Shown here piece after piece: positions 14,898 to 23,605 of a DNA stretch of 64,000 bases. Where the stretch lies: the NCBI RefSeq assembly GCF_036199905.1, contig NZ_CP108109.1, forward strand, positions 7,382,501 through 7,446,500, in the 5' to 3' direction. A model generated the notes under the pieces. It was not told the origin of the DNA, did no database searches, and was given only the letters and a program-made list of their open reading frames with translations. How positions within the stretch are numbered: the stretch's first letter is position 1; every line of letters starts with the position of its first letter. Both the position numbers and the translations under genes were made by a program. Source of the DNA: Streptomyces sp. NBC_00223 (GTDB taxonomy: Bacteria > Actinomycetota > Actinomycetes > Streptomycetales > Streptomycetaceae).

Positions 14898-15488
14898 ATG
14901 AGCGAAGTGAGCGAATCCCACGAGCCGGGTGGTCCGGCCGCTGCCGCCCGCCGCGTGAGCGACGGCCCGAACGGCACTCCGCGCGAGCAGCCGATCGACC
15001 CTGACGCCCCCGCGAGCCCGCACCCCCCTCACGGCTCCACCCTGGCCGGCCACTCCAGCCACCTCCCGCGCGGCGTCGGCGCCTCCCTCGTCACCTCCGG
15101 CGGCCTCATCCTCGGCATGGTCGAGGACCTGCGGATGCGCAACGCCACGGCGCCCGAGGATCTGCGCCCCCTGGCCGACACCTTCGCCCGGCACTGCGCC
15201 GCCAAGGAGGCCACCGTCCTCAAGGTGCTCGAACGGCACGGCGCCGCGTCGACCGTCGTCAAACGCGACCGCCAGGAGGGTGAACTCCTCCAGGGCATCC
15301 TCGACCGCGCGCTGGCCGGCCGGCACCCCACCGACACCCGGCTGCTCACCATCGACGGCGCGCTGGCCCAGATGTACCAGTACCTTTTCCATGAGCGGCG
15401 TGACCTCGTACCGGCGCTGGAGCGGGTCGTGCCGGCGGACGAGAGCGCGACTCTGGCCACGGCGTTCGAGGCGATCGACGAAGAGTGA
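14898..15488 (+). CDS. Hemerythrin-like domain protein
   Basis: A 196-aa protein. The first 60 residues are Pro/Ser-rich. The helical remainder has F-A-R-H-C-A-A-K-E-A-T-V near residue 97 and Y-L-F-H-E-R-R-D-L-V-P-A-L near residue 160, resembling the H...E and H-x-x-x-E iron-ligand helices of hemerythrin-like proteins. The full seven-ligand set is not clear. GAGGAG precedes the ATG. Its place among stress-type genes fits oxygen or redox sensing. Alternative: a helical protein of unknown role. Confidence 0.5.
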   Translation: MSEVSESHEPGGPAAAARRVSDGPNGTPREQPIDPDAPASPHPPHGSTLAGHSSHLPRGVGASLVTSGGLILGMVEDLRMRNATAPEDLRPLADTFARHCAAKEATVLKVLERHGAASTVVKRDRQEGELLQGILDRALAGRHPTDTRLLTIDGALAQMYQYLFHERRDLVPALERVVPADESATLATAFEAIDEE

Positions 15489-15672
15489 ACAGGCACTTCT
15501 CTCATATGACGTACCGGGCGGCCGGTGAGGCCCTGCCCGGCGGGGGGACACCGGCGCTGTCGGCGCCCGTGTCCGAAAGGGGCTCGAACGTGGACAGCGC
15601 GGACACACGGCGGGCCGTACGGACGACGGCACCCGTCCCCGTACGGTCGCGCGCACGGGCGGCGGCGCCCCG

Positions 15673-16629
15673 ATGAACGCGCCCGCACCCGCACCCGTCC
15701 CCGCCGCCGTGCCCGCGGCGACTTTCCGCCATCCGGCGCTGTTCTACCGTGACGAGGCCGAGTACCTGGCGGGCACGCTGGACTTCGTCCGCGCGGGGCT
15801 CGCGGCGGGCGAACCCGTCGCCGTCGCCGTGCCCGCCGCGCGGCTCGACCTGCTGCGTACCGCTCTCGGCCCGCACGCGGACCAGGTGCGTTTCGTCGAC
15901 ATGTCCCGGGCCGGGCGCAACCCCGGCCGGATCATCCCCGGAGTGCTGCGCGCCTTCTGCGACGCCCACCCCACCGGCCGGGTCCGGATCATCGGCGAGC
16001 CCGTGTGGCCCGGCCGCACCCCGCTGGAGTACCCGGCCTGCGTCCAGCACGAAGCCCTGATCAACGCCGCCTTCCACGGCCGCGACGTCACGATCCTGTG
16101 CCCGTACGACGCGGGCGGGCTCGACGCCGACGTGCTGAGCGACGCGTACGCTACGCACCCGGTCGTCATCGAGGGCGGGCGGCGGCGGACCAGTACGCGG
16201 TACGCCCCCGAGAGCGTCGTGGCCACGTACAACGTGCCGCTGCCCGAGCCGGGACGGGCGGCGCGGTTCGCGTTCGACGACGAACGGCTGCGCGGGGCAC
16301 GGCAGTTCGCGGTCGAGGCGGCCGCGGAGTTGGGCGTGACCGGGAGCCGGCTCGACGACCTGGCCATCGCCGTCGCCGAACTGACCACCAACAGCGTGCT
16401 GCACGGCGGCGGTTCGGGCGTGATCCGGGTGTGGTCCGAGGACGGTCAGGTGGTCTGCGAAGTCCGCGACGCCGGACGGCTGAGCGACCCGCTCGCCGGC
16501 CGCCGGGTGCCGCCGCCCGGACGGCCCGGCGGACGCGGCCTGCTGATGGTCCATCAGCTCGCCGACCTCGTCCGCACCCACGCCGCCCCCACGGGCACGG
16601 CCATCCGCTTCTACCTCACCCTCCGCTAG
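15673..16629 (+). CDS. RsbA-type anti-sigma regulator (MEDS plus HATPase)
   Basis: A 318-aa protein. Residues about 18-170 form a MEDS sensor domain (H-P-A-L-F-Y-R-D-E-A-E-Y, then F-V-D-M-S-R-A-G-R-N-P-G-R-I). Residues about 195-318 form a SpoIIAB-like kinase domain with N box A-V-A-E-L-T-T-N-S-V and G boxes V-R-D-A-G-R-L-S-D and G-G-R-G-L-L-M-V. This architecture is that of RsbA-family anti-sigma regulators controlling SigB-type stress responses. No clear ribosome site precedes the ATG. The sigma partner is not in the window. Confidence 0.88.
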   Translation: MNAPAPAPVPAAVPAATFRHPALFYRDEAEYLAGTLDFVRAGLAAGEPVAVAVPAARLDLLRTALGPHADQVRFVDMSRAGRNPGRIIPGVLRAFCDAHPTGRVRIIGEPVWPGRTPLEYPACVQHEALINAAFHGRDVTILCPYDAGGLDADVLSDAYATHPVVIEGGRRRTSTRYAPESVVATYNVPLPEPGRAARFAFDDERLRGARQFAVEAAAELGVTGSRLDDLAIAVAELTTNSVLHGGGSGVIRVWSEDGQVVCEVRDAGRLSDPLAGRRVPPPGRPGGRGLLMVHQLADLVRTHAAPTGTAIRFYLTLR

Positions 16630-16953
16630 CTCGCTGCCGCGCCGGGTCACGGGGTGGGCCGCCAGGCCCCCGTAGCGGGCCCGGGGCCCCGCCTCCGTAC
16701 CGACGCCGCACCGGCCGCCCCGGGCCTGCTCGTTCGGCCCCGGCCCGGGCACGGGAAAAGGACCGGATTCAACCTTCATCTCCTGCTGCGACGAAGCCCC
16801 CGCAGGGCCCGCTTCACCCGACGAATGTTCGACCCTTCTACGTCCCCGTCGCGCCCTCCGCCGCCGCCACCCCCTTTGGCTTCAACTCATGAATGTCTCC
16901 CGGCCCCTTGACGCCGGGGGACCGTGCTGGCTTTATGTGAGGCGGCGTCGATA
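16630..16953. other. Gene-free stretch before the cellulase
   Basis: About 320 bp between the RsbA-like gene and the CebR box. The part after about 16740 is less GC-rich and probably holds the cellulase promoter. No gene, clear terminator or repeat is seen. Confidence 0.4.
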
Positions 16954-16967
16954 TGGGAGCGCTCCCA
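16954..16967. promoter_or_regulatory. CebR operator
   Basis: TGGGAGCGCTCCCA is a perfect 14-bp palindrome identical to the CebR-box of streptomycetes, bound by the LacI-family repressor of cellulose utilisation and released by cello-oligosaccharides. It lies 55 bases before the cellulase GTG. A weaker half-match (GGAAGCGCTCAT) follows at 16980-16991. Confidence 0.93.
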
Positions 16968-17021
16968 CAGGTTCCCGTGGAAGCGCTCATCCCCCCACGC
17001 AACGTTGAAGGGACCACCTCT

Positions 17022-18482
17022 GTGAATCGCCTTCTCGCACGTTCCCGCTCCAGACTTTCCCGCCGTGTCGGGCTGCGCCCCGCCGCAGTGGCTCTCACCG
17101 CTCTCGCGGCGATGCTGCTGCCGTTCACCGCGACCCAGTCCGCGCACGCCGCGACCACCACGTGCGAGCCGCAGGCGACGATCGCGGCCGGGGACTACAC
17201 GATCCAGGCCAACGAGTGGAACTCCACCGCCAAGCAGTGCATCACCTACTCCGGCGGCACGGCCTGGTCGCTGGACACCGCCAACTTCAACCTGGCCACC
17301 AACGGCGCCCCCGCCACGTACCCCTCGATCTTCAAGGGCTGCCACTGGGGTGAGTGCACGGCCAACAGCGGGCTGCCGATCCAGGTGAACAAGCTCGCCA
17401 GCTCCACCTCCTCGTGGACCACCACGCAGCCGTCCTCGGGCGCGTACGACGTCGCCTACGACCTGTGGATCAACTCGACGCCGACCACCGCGGGCCAGCC
17501 CGACGGCACCGAGATCATGATCTGGCTCAACAGCCGCGGCGGAGTACAGCCCTTCGGCGGCAAGACCGGCACCTCCTCGGCCGCCGGCCACAATTGGGAC
17601 GTCTGGACCGGCAAGCAGACCTCCTGGAAGATCATCTCCTATGTCCTCCAGGGCGGCGGCACGTCCTTCAGCAACCTCGACATCAAGGCACTGATCGACG
17701 ACGCGACCAGCCGCGGTTCGGTCAACGCCTCGCACTACCTGATCGACGCCGAGGCCGGCTTCGAGGTCTGGCAGGGCGGCCAGGGCCTGGCGAGCAGCAG
17801 CTTCTCCTTCAACGCCAGCGCCACCACCGGCGGCGGCACCACCAGCGGCGGTACCGGCGGCACCGGCGGCACCGACACCCAGGCGCCGACCGTGCCCGGC
17901 AACGTGACCGTCACCGGCACCACCGCGAACTCCGCGTCGCTGAGCTGGTCGCCCTCCACCGACAACGTCGGCGTCACAGGCTACGACGTCTTCCGCAACG
18001 GCCAGGCGGCCGGTTCGGTCACCGGCACGTCCTTCACCGACTCCGGGCTGAGCGCGTCGACCGCCTACACGTACACCGTCAAGGCGCACGACGCCGCCGG
18101 CAATGTCTCGGCCGCGTCCGCCGCGGTGACCGCGACCACCGCGTCCGGTGGCGGCAGCACCCCGCCCCCCACCGGCGGCAGCGGCTGCTCGGCCGTGTAC
18201 ACCGTGAGCAGCGACTGGGGCAACGGCTTCACCGCCGACGTCACGGTCACCAACACCGGCACCTCCGCCACACACGGCTGGACGGTCGGCTGGACCTACG
18301 GCGGCAACCAGAAGGTCACCAGCGGCTGGAACGCCACCGTCACCCAGTCCGGCGCCGCCGTGACGGCGGCCAGCCAGAGTTACAACGGGGCGCTCGCCGC
18401 CTCCGCCAAGACCAGCTTCGGCTTCCAGGGAACGTACAGCGGCTCGAACGCCGTGCCGACACTGACCTGCACCGCGAGCTGA
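17022..18482 (+). CDS. Secreted GH12 endoglucanase with FnIII and CBM2
   Basis: A 486-aa exported enzyme. Residues 1 to about 44 are a signal peptide (Arg-rich N terminus, Ala/Leu core, A-H-A cut site). Residues about 45-266 are the GH12 catalytic domain with nucleophile Glu in T-E-I-M-I-W-L-N and the late glutamate in G-F-E-V-W-Q-G-G. A Gly/Thr linker leads to an FnIII module (about 287-373) and a C-terminal CBM2 (about 388-486) with surface tryptophans and bracketing cysteines. It cleaves internal beta-1,4 bonds in cellulose. The start GTG follows GAAGGGA. The upstream CebR box predicts cellobiose induction. Confidence 0.93.
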   Translation: MNRLLARSRSRLSRRVGLRPAAVALTALAAMLLPFTATQSAHAATTTCEPQATIAAGDYTIQANEWNSTAKQCITYSGGTAWSLDTANFNLATNGAPATYPSIFKGCHWGECTANSGLPIQVNKLASSTSSWTTTQPSSGAYDVAYDLWINSTPTTAGQPDGTEIMIWLNSRGGVQPFGGKTGTSSAAGHNWDVWTGKQTSWKIISYVLQGGGTSFSNLDIKALIDDATSRGSVNASHYLIDAEAGFEVWQGGQGLASSSFSFNASATTGGGTTSGGTGGTGGTDTQAPTVPGNVTVTGTTANSASLSWSPSTDNVGVTGYDVFRNGQAAGSVTGTSFTDSGLSASTAYTYTVKAHDAAGNVSAASAAVTATTASGGGSTPPPTGGSGCSAVYTVSSDWGNGFTADVTVTNTGTSATHGWTVGWTYGGNQKVTSGWNATVTQSGAAVTAASQSYNGALAASAKTSFGFQGTYSGSNAVPTLTCTAS

Positions 18483-18662
18483 ACGACCGCTGAGAGCGCA
18501 GGCCCGGCCGACGGGGATGTCCCCGCCCGCCGGGTCCGCGTGCGTCCGGGGCCGGTCCGGCCGTACGGGCACCCGGGCCGCCGGATACGCGGGGCCCGCG
18601 ACCCTGCGCCCGTACGCGAAACCCGCTTGTCCGCGGACCCCGCCCGCCACCAGGCTGTGATC

Positions 18663-19454
18663 ATGGGACGTTCCTTCGACGAACTGGTGGCCGAGGCCGA
18701 CGCCGTGTCGGTGGACGGCTGGGACTTCTCCTGGCTGGACGGCCGGGCCACCGAGCAGCGCCCCTCGTGGGGCTATCAGCGCGCGATGGGCGAGCGGCTG
18801 GCCCGGGCCGGCGCGGCGCTCGACATCCAGACCGGCGGCGGCGAGGTGCTGGCCGGCGTACCGGCGCTGCCGCCCCTGATGGCCGCCACCGAGTCCTGGC
18901 CGCCGAACCTCGCCAAGGCCACCGCGCTGCTGCACCCGCGCGGCGCGGTCGTCGTCGCCGACCCGGACGAGCCCCCGCTGCCCTTCGCCGACGCGGCCTT
19001 CGACCTCGTGACCAGCCGGCACCCGGTGACGGTGTGGTGGGAGGAGATCGCCCGGGTGCTGCGGCCGGGCGGCACGTACTTCTCCCAGCACGTCGGCCCG
19101 GCCAGCGCCGTGGAGATGGTCGAGTTCTTCCTCGGCCCGCAGCCCGGGGCCGCGCGCAACGCCCGGCACCCCGACCGGGCCCGCGCGGGCGCGGCGGCGG
19201 CCGGACTCGAAGTGGTCGATCTGCGCCCGGAGTCGCTGCGGATGGAGTTCCACGACGTCGGCGCGGTCGTCTACTTCCTGCGCAAGGTGATCTGGACGGT
19301 GCCCGGCTTCACCGTCGACGCCTACCGCGAGCGGCTGCACGACATGCACGAACTCATCGAGTCCGAGGGCCCGTTCGTCTCGTACTCGACCCGCTACCTG
19401 ATCGAGGCGCGCAAGCCCGCGGCCGGGGAAGCTGTTCTCGATCCCCGGGACTGA
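18663..19454 (+). CDS. Class I SAM-dependent methyltransferase
   Basis: A 263-aa protein. Motif I is L-D-I-Q-T-G-G-G-E-V-L; the acidic end of the next strand is V-V-V-A-D-P-D-E-P. P-F-A-D-A-A-F-D-L-V-T-S-R-H and R-V-L-R-P-G-G-T-Y-F follow as motifs II-III. The substrate is unknown. The ATG at 18663 is used because the first conserved helix begins there; upstream frame is Arg/Pro shadow. It stands alone between the cellulase and an NTF2-fold gene. Confidence 0.85.
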   Translation: MGRSFDELVAEADAVSVDGWDFSWLDGRATEQRPSWGYQRAMGERLARAGAALDIQTGGGEVLAGVPALPPLMAATESWPPNLAKATALLHPRGAVVVADPDEPPLPFADAAFDLVTSRHPVTVWWEEIARVLRPGGTYFSQHVGPASAVEMVEFFLGPQPGAARNARHPDRARAGAAAAGLEVVDLRPESLRMEFHDVGAVVYFLRKVIWTVPGFTVDAYRERLHDMHELIESEGPFVSYSTRYLIEARKPAAGEAVLDPRD

Positions 19455-19642
19455 GCGGGTTCGAATCCCGGGGCCTGCCCGGCGGCCGTGGTGGTCGTGC
19501 TCGCCGCGGCCTTGTCCTCGGCAGTCATGGTGCGCGCTCCGATTCGGCCAAAGGCGAGGACTCGGCAGTCCGCGTCCGCCTGCCTGCGGGCAGGCAGCGG
19601 CCCGCAGTGCCTAGGCTGTGATCACTACGGAAGGGTGGTGCC

Positions 19643-20047
19643 ATGGACGCCGACTCCCGGACCAGGGCCGCGATCGAGGAGCACTGGCGGGCCTCGGAAC
19701 GCGGGAACACCGAAGCCGAGCACGCCATTTACGCCACGGACGCGATCCTGGACTATCCGCAGTCGGGTGAGCGGTTCCGGGGGCGCGCGACGATTTCGGC
19801 GCAACGCGGCGGGCACCCCGCCGACCGCCACTTCACCGTCCGGCGGATCACCGGCCACGGGAACCTGTGGGTGAGCGAATGCACCATCACCTATGACGGC
19901 GTGCCTTCGTACTCGGTGAGCGTCATGGAGTTCGCCGACCGGCAGGTGGTGCACGAGACGCAGTACTTCGCCGACCCCTTCGGCGCGCCGGCCCGGCGGG
20001 CCGCTCTCGCGGAGCCGATGCCGGGCCGAAGCATCGCCGGAGCCTGA
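19643..20047 (+). CDS. SnoaL/NTF2-fold protein
   Basis: A 134-aa protein with the NTF2-like pattern: helix E-E-H-W-R-A-S-E-R-G, then H-A-I-Y-A-T-D-A-I-L-D-Y-P-Q-S-G-E-R-F-R-G-R, and strands ending V-S-V-M-E-F-A-D-R-Q-V-V-H-E-T-Q-Y-F. Many such small proteins are of unknown function, and some are isomerases or hydrolases. A 7-bp-arm hairpin (19578-19595) precedes it. GGAAGG precedes the ATG. It ends before a bidirectional terminator. Confidence 0.75.
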   Translation: MDADSRTRAAIEEHWRASERGNTEAEHAIYATDAILDYPQSGERFRGRATISAQRGGHPADRHFTVRRITGHGNLWVSECTITYDGVPSYSVSVMEFADRQVVHETQYFADPFGAPARRAALAEPMPGRSIAGA

Positions 20048-20193
20048 CCCCTGGCCCCTGCCCCTGCTCGGTTCCTCGCCGCCCGCGCGGGACGCGTACG
20101 GCCGTCGATCCGATACGGCCGAACGCGCGGCCGCCGAGCCGGGGAGGCGTTCTCCGAGCCGGAGGGGGGACGGAGGGCGGACCCCGGCACGGG

Positions 20194-20225
20194 CCGCGGC
20201 CCCGCCGAAGAGGGCGGGGCCGCGG
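20194..20225. terminator. Bidirectional terminator
   Basis: Perfect 13-bp arms CCGCGGCCCCGCC / GGCGGGGCCGCGG with a 6-nt loop, placed between the convergent NTF2-fold and GH3 genes. Confidence 0.85.
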
Positions 20226-20249
20226 TCGTCGGTCGGTGCGGGCTCGGGC

Positions 20250-23219
20250 TCAGTCCTGGATCAGGTCGAACTCCTCCCAGGGGCCGATGGCCGTGCGGTT
20301 GGCGATCAGCGCGGCGGCCCCGGCGTTCTCCGCCGTCACGTACTGGTTGTCCGCGTGCGCCCGCAAAGTCACCGCGCCGTCCGGGTCGTGGATCAGGTCG
20401 AAGGTCTCCGCGGCGCCGACGCTCGTACTGCTCGCGATGAGCGAACCGGCGCCGTTGTTCGGCGCGGTGACGTACTTGTTGTTGGCGTGCGCGCGCAGCG
20501 CGACCGTGCCGTTGCCGAGGTCGATCTCGTCGAAGGTCTCCCAGGGGCCGATGGCCGTACGGTTGGCGATCAGCGCGGCGGCGCCCGCGTTCTCCGCCGT
20601 CACGTACTGGTTGTTGGCGTGGGCGCGCAGGGTGATCGCGGTCGTCTGGCCGGGAGGCGTGGTGCCGCCGCCGGAGCCGATGGTGGTCTGGCCGGTGAGC
20701 TTGATGTCGCGGGAGGAGGCGCCGACGTAGATGGTGTTGGTGCCGGCGGCGTTGGTCCAGCCGTTGTTCCAGAACTGGAAGCTGCGGGCGTTGAGCGTGA
20801 CGGTGACGTGCTGCGTCTGGCCCGCGTTGAGGCTGACGCGCTGGAAGCCGCGCAGGTTCTTGGGCGGTTCGCCGGCGGAGGTGGGCTGGCCGACGTAGAC
20901 CTGCGGGACCTCGGCGCCGGCCCTGCTGCCGGTGTTCTTGACGTCGAAGGCGACCGTGACGTTACCGGACGCGTCCGGTGCGGAGACGGTCAGTCCGGAG
21001 TAGGCGAAGGTCGTGTAGGACAGGCCGAATCCGAAGGGGTAGAGCGGGGTCTTGTTCTGCGAGTCGTACCAGCGGTAGCCGACGTTGAGGCCCTCGCTGT
21101 ACTGCACGGTCCCGTTCTGGCCCGGCCACTGCGCGGTGGTGTGGGCGGGGACGTCGTTCAGGGAGACGGGGAAGGTGACGGGGAGTTTGCCGGAGAAGTT
21201 GACGTCGCCGTAGAGCAGGGCCGCGATGGCGTTGCCGTCCTCCTGGCCGGGGTACCAGTTCTCCACGATGCCCCGGACCGCGTCGGCCCACGGCAGCGCG
21301 ATGGCCGAGCCGCTGTTGATCACCACGATCGTGTTGGGGTTGACCGCGGCCACGTCGGAGACCAGCTGGTTCTGGTCGCCCGAGAGGCTGATGTCGCCGA
21401 GGTCGGCGCCCTCGCCCTCGGACTTGTTGACGAAGACGATCGCGGTGTCGGCGTTACGGGCGGCCGTCACCGCCTGGCCGTGCAGGTCCTGGTTGGGGAT
21501 CTGCCAGCCGAGTTCGAGTTCGCTGCCGCCGCCGTCCTGGAAGTAGTCCACCTCGATGCTCACCGGCTGATTGGCCGTCAGGGACACCGTGCCGGTCTTG
21601 GTGGTCGTCGGCTGGTTGGCCCAGTTCCCGATGACCTGCTGGCCGTTGATGTAGAGACGGCTGCCGTCGTCACTGCTCAGCGCGAAGGTGTACGTTCCCG
21701 TGCTCGGCGGGGTCAGGGTGCCGGTCCACTTCGCGGACCAGCCGGTCGCGGGGACCCCGCTCTTCGGCGAGGCGCCGCCCCACAGGAAGTTGAGCGTCGG
21801 GTCCACCCCGGAGGCGATCGGGGAGCCGCCGAGCGAGGTGCCGTTGTAGAACTGCCCGTACAGACCGTGCCCGCTGCCCTGGGAGGGCGTCAGATACGGG
21901 CTGTCGACTATCTCGCCGCCGGGGGAGGCGTACCCCTGCGCGTAGGTGACCGAGGCGCCGCCGCCCGCACGGGTGGTGATCGCGGAGTAGGGCGTCACGA
22001 CCGAGGAGGAGCCGACGTGGGCGCTGCCGCCGCCCGCGGACAGGGCGTTGGGGCCCGCGTCGTCGCCGATGACCGCGATCTTCTTGTTCGCCGAGCCCAG
22101 CGGCAGCGCCGAACTCGCGTTCTTCAGCAGGACGCTGCCCTCCTCGGCGACCTGCCGGGCGGTGGCCTTGTGCGCGTCCGTGGTGACCGGGGTGGTGATG
22201 GTGCCGGTCTGCGTGGTGTCGAACAGACCCGAGGCGAACATCGCGGTGAGGATACGGCGGACATGCCCGTCGAGGTTGGCCTGCGAGACCTGGCCGCTGT
22301 TGACCGCGTTGGTCAGCGCCGTGCCGTAGAAGTCGCTGCCGTTCATCTCCTGGTCGAGACCGGCGTTGGCCGACGCGACCGTGGAGTGCGTGCCTCCCCA
22401 GTCGGAGGTGACGAACCCGGTGAAGCCCAGGTCGCCTTCGAGCACCTGCTGGATCAACCGGGCGTTCTCGCAGGCGTAGGTGCCCGCGACCGAGGCGTAG
22501 GAGCACATCACCGAGTACGCCTGGCCCTGTTTGACCGCCGCCTCGAAGGCCGGCAGATAGATCTCCCGCTGGGCGCGCTCGGACAGGATGACGTTGTCCT
22601 GCGCGTTGTTGCGGTTGGTCTCCTGGTTGTAGTCCGCGTAGTGCTTCACCTGGGCCATCGGGCCCTGGCTCTGGATGCCCTGGATGTCGGCGGCGCCCAA
22701 CTCACCGGCCAGGTACGGGTCCTCGCCGAGCGATTCGAAGGCGCGGCCCCAGCGCGGGTCACGGACGATGTTGATCGTCGGGCCGAGCACCACATTGGCG
22801 CCCTTGCCCCACTCCTCGTTGCCGATCACCTGGCCGTAACTCTTCGCCAGGTCACGGTCCCAGGACGCGGCGGCGGCCACCGGGGCCGGGAGCTGGGTGA
22901 CCCCGCCCGCGCCGTCGGCGACGCCCGCCGGGCCGTCCTGAAGCCGCAACTGGGGAATGCCCAGGCGGGTGTTGGCGTCCACGCAGGCGCCCCACGCGCA
23001 CTGCGCGCCGCCGTGCATCATCGTGATCTTCTCGGCGTTGGTCATCTGCGCCAGCAGTGCGTCGGCGCGCTGCGCCGGGGTGTCCGCGGCGTTCATCCAC
23101 GCCTTGGGGGCGGCCGTCGTGGCGGCCGGGGCGGGCAGGGTGCCGGTGGTGAAGGCGGTCAGCGCGGCGACCGCGACGGCCACCACGCTCGCCAGCAGGG
23201 GGCGGCGTCGTCGTCTCAT
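20250..23219 (-). CDS. Secreted GH3 glycosidase with PA14 and beta-trefoil-like repeats
   Basis: A 989-aa protein. A signal peptide occupies about residues 1-32. The GH3 N-terminal barrel follows with nucleophile Asp in F-V-T-S-D-W-G-G (near 270). The GH3 C domain is interrupted by a PA14 module (G-L-Y-G-Q-F-Y-N-G ... T-F-A-L-S-S-D-D-G-S-R-L-Y). An FnIII-like domain (G-A-E-V-P-Q-V-Y-V-G) comes next. The last about 125 residues are three L-R-A-H-A-x-N-x-Y-V-T-A repeats typical of fascin/ricin-like trefoils, likely sugar-binding. Probable beta-glucosidase or related activity. The ATG is chosen over a GTG two codons earlier because GGAG lies 5 bases before it. Confidence 0.92.
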   Translation of the reverse strand: MRRRRRPLLASVVAVAVAALTAFTTGTLPAPAATTAAPKAWMNAADTPAQRADALLAQMTNAEKITMMHGGAQCAWGACVDANTRLGIPQLRLQDGPAGVADGAGGVTQLPAPVAAAASWDRDLAKSYGQVIGNEEWGKGANVVLGPTINIVRDPRWGRAFESLGEDPYLAGELGAADIQGIQSQGPMAQVKHYADYNQETNRNNAQDNVILSERAQREIYLPAFEAAVKQGQAYSVMCSYASVAGTYACENARLIQQVLEGDLGFTGFVTSDWGGTHSTVASANAGLDQEMNGSDFYGTALTNAVNSGQVSQANLDGHVRRILTAMFASGLFDTTQTGTITTPVTTDAHKATARQVAEEGSVLLKNASSALPLGSANKKIAVIGDDAGPNALSAGGGSAHVGSSSVVTPYSAITTRAGGGASVTYAQGYASPGGEIVDSPYLTPSQGSGHGLYGQFYNGTSLGGSPIASGVDPTLNFLWGGASPKSGVPATGWSAKWTGTLTPPSTGTYTFALSSDDGSRLYINGQQVIGNWANQPTTTKTGTVSLTANQPVSIEVDYFQDGGGSELELGWQIPNQDLHGQAVTAARNADTAIVFVNKSEGEGADLGDISLSGDQNQLVSDVAAVNPNTIVVINSGSAIALPWADAVRGIVENWYPGQEDGNAIAALLYGDVNFSGKLPVTFPVSLNDVPAHTTAQWPGQNGTVQYSEGLNVGYRWYDSQNKTPLYPFGFGLSYTTFAYSGLTVSAPDASGNVTVAFDVKNTGSRAGAEVPQVYVGQPTSAGEPPKNLRGFQRVSLNAGQTQHVTVTLNARSFQFWNNGWTNAAGTNTIYVGASSRDIKLTGQTTIGSGGGTTPPGQTTAITLRAHANNQYVTAENAGAAALIANRTAIGPWETFDEIDLGNGTVALRAHANNKYVTAPNNGAGSLIASSTSVGAAETFDLIHDPDGAVTLRAHADNQYVTAENAGAAALIANRTAIGPWEEFDLIQD

Positions 23220-23605
23220 GGCCACTCCGTTCGGGTTCGGCGGGCGGCGGGGACCGCTCGCGCCTGGGGGGATGGAGCCCTGGGAAGTGCTGCGGTGCGG
23301 CAGTACGGCCGGAAGGCGGCGCGCGAACGGATGGCGGCCCCGCGCGCGGCCCGGCCCCCCGAGAATTGTGCTTGAGTTGCGCTGAGGTCAAGGCAAATTG
23401 CAGACATGGCGGCTTTGTTGTGCCTGAACCTGTCTTGTCGAGTGCCTGAAGAAGCTCGCAACTCCATTGATTAAGTACGATCCCGAACTTCTGATCCCCG
23501 AAAGCACCCTCGCGGAACGCAGGAGAACGCAGGAGAGGGCCGCCGCCCCGGACAACAGGGCGGCGGCCCTCACTTCACTGCGACCGCTTCAGAAGGACAG
23601 CGGCT
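23220..23605. other. Gap between GH3 and beta-helix genes
   Basis: A 386-bp gap. The part near 23370-23500 is AT-richer and probably carries the GH3 promoter. No CebR-like palindrome is seen. The part nearest 23606 holds the terminator of the upstream gene (listed separately). Confidence 0.5.
23535..23571 (-). terminator. Terminator of the discoidin/beta-helix gene
   Basis: Perfect 14-bp arms GAGGGCCGCCGCCC / GGGCGGCGGCCCTC with a 9-nt loop, 35 bases past the stop codon of the minus-strand gene ending at 23606. Confidence 0.85.

Noticed and set aside
16887..19349. 820-aa minus-strand frame over the cellulase and methyltransferase genes
   Set aside because: Composition and position make it an antisense shadow of two well-supported genes.
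19456..19480. tRNA T-arm look-alike (GGTTCGAATCCC) downstream of the methyltransferase gene
   Set aside because: No acceptor, D or anticodon arm can be built around it; the GGTTCGAATCCC word alone is not enough. It may be a chance match or a very old att remnant.
20355..23375. 1006-aa open frame opposite the GH3 gene
   Set aside because: Arg/Val/Gly-rich composition, no domain, wrong codon-position GC; it is a shadow of the GH3 gene.
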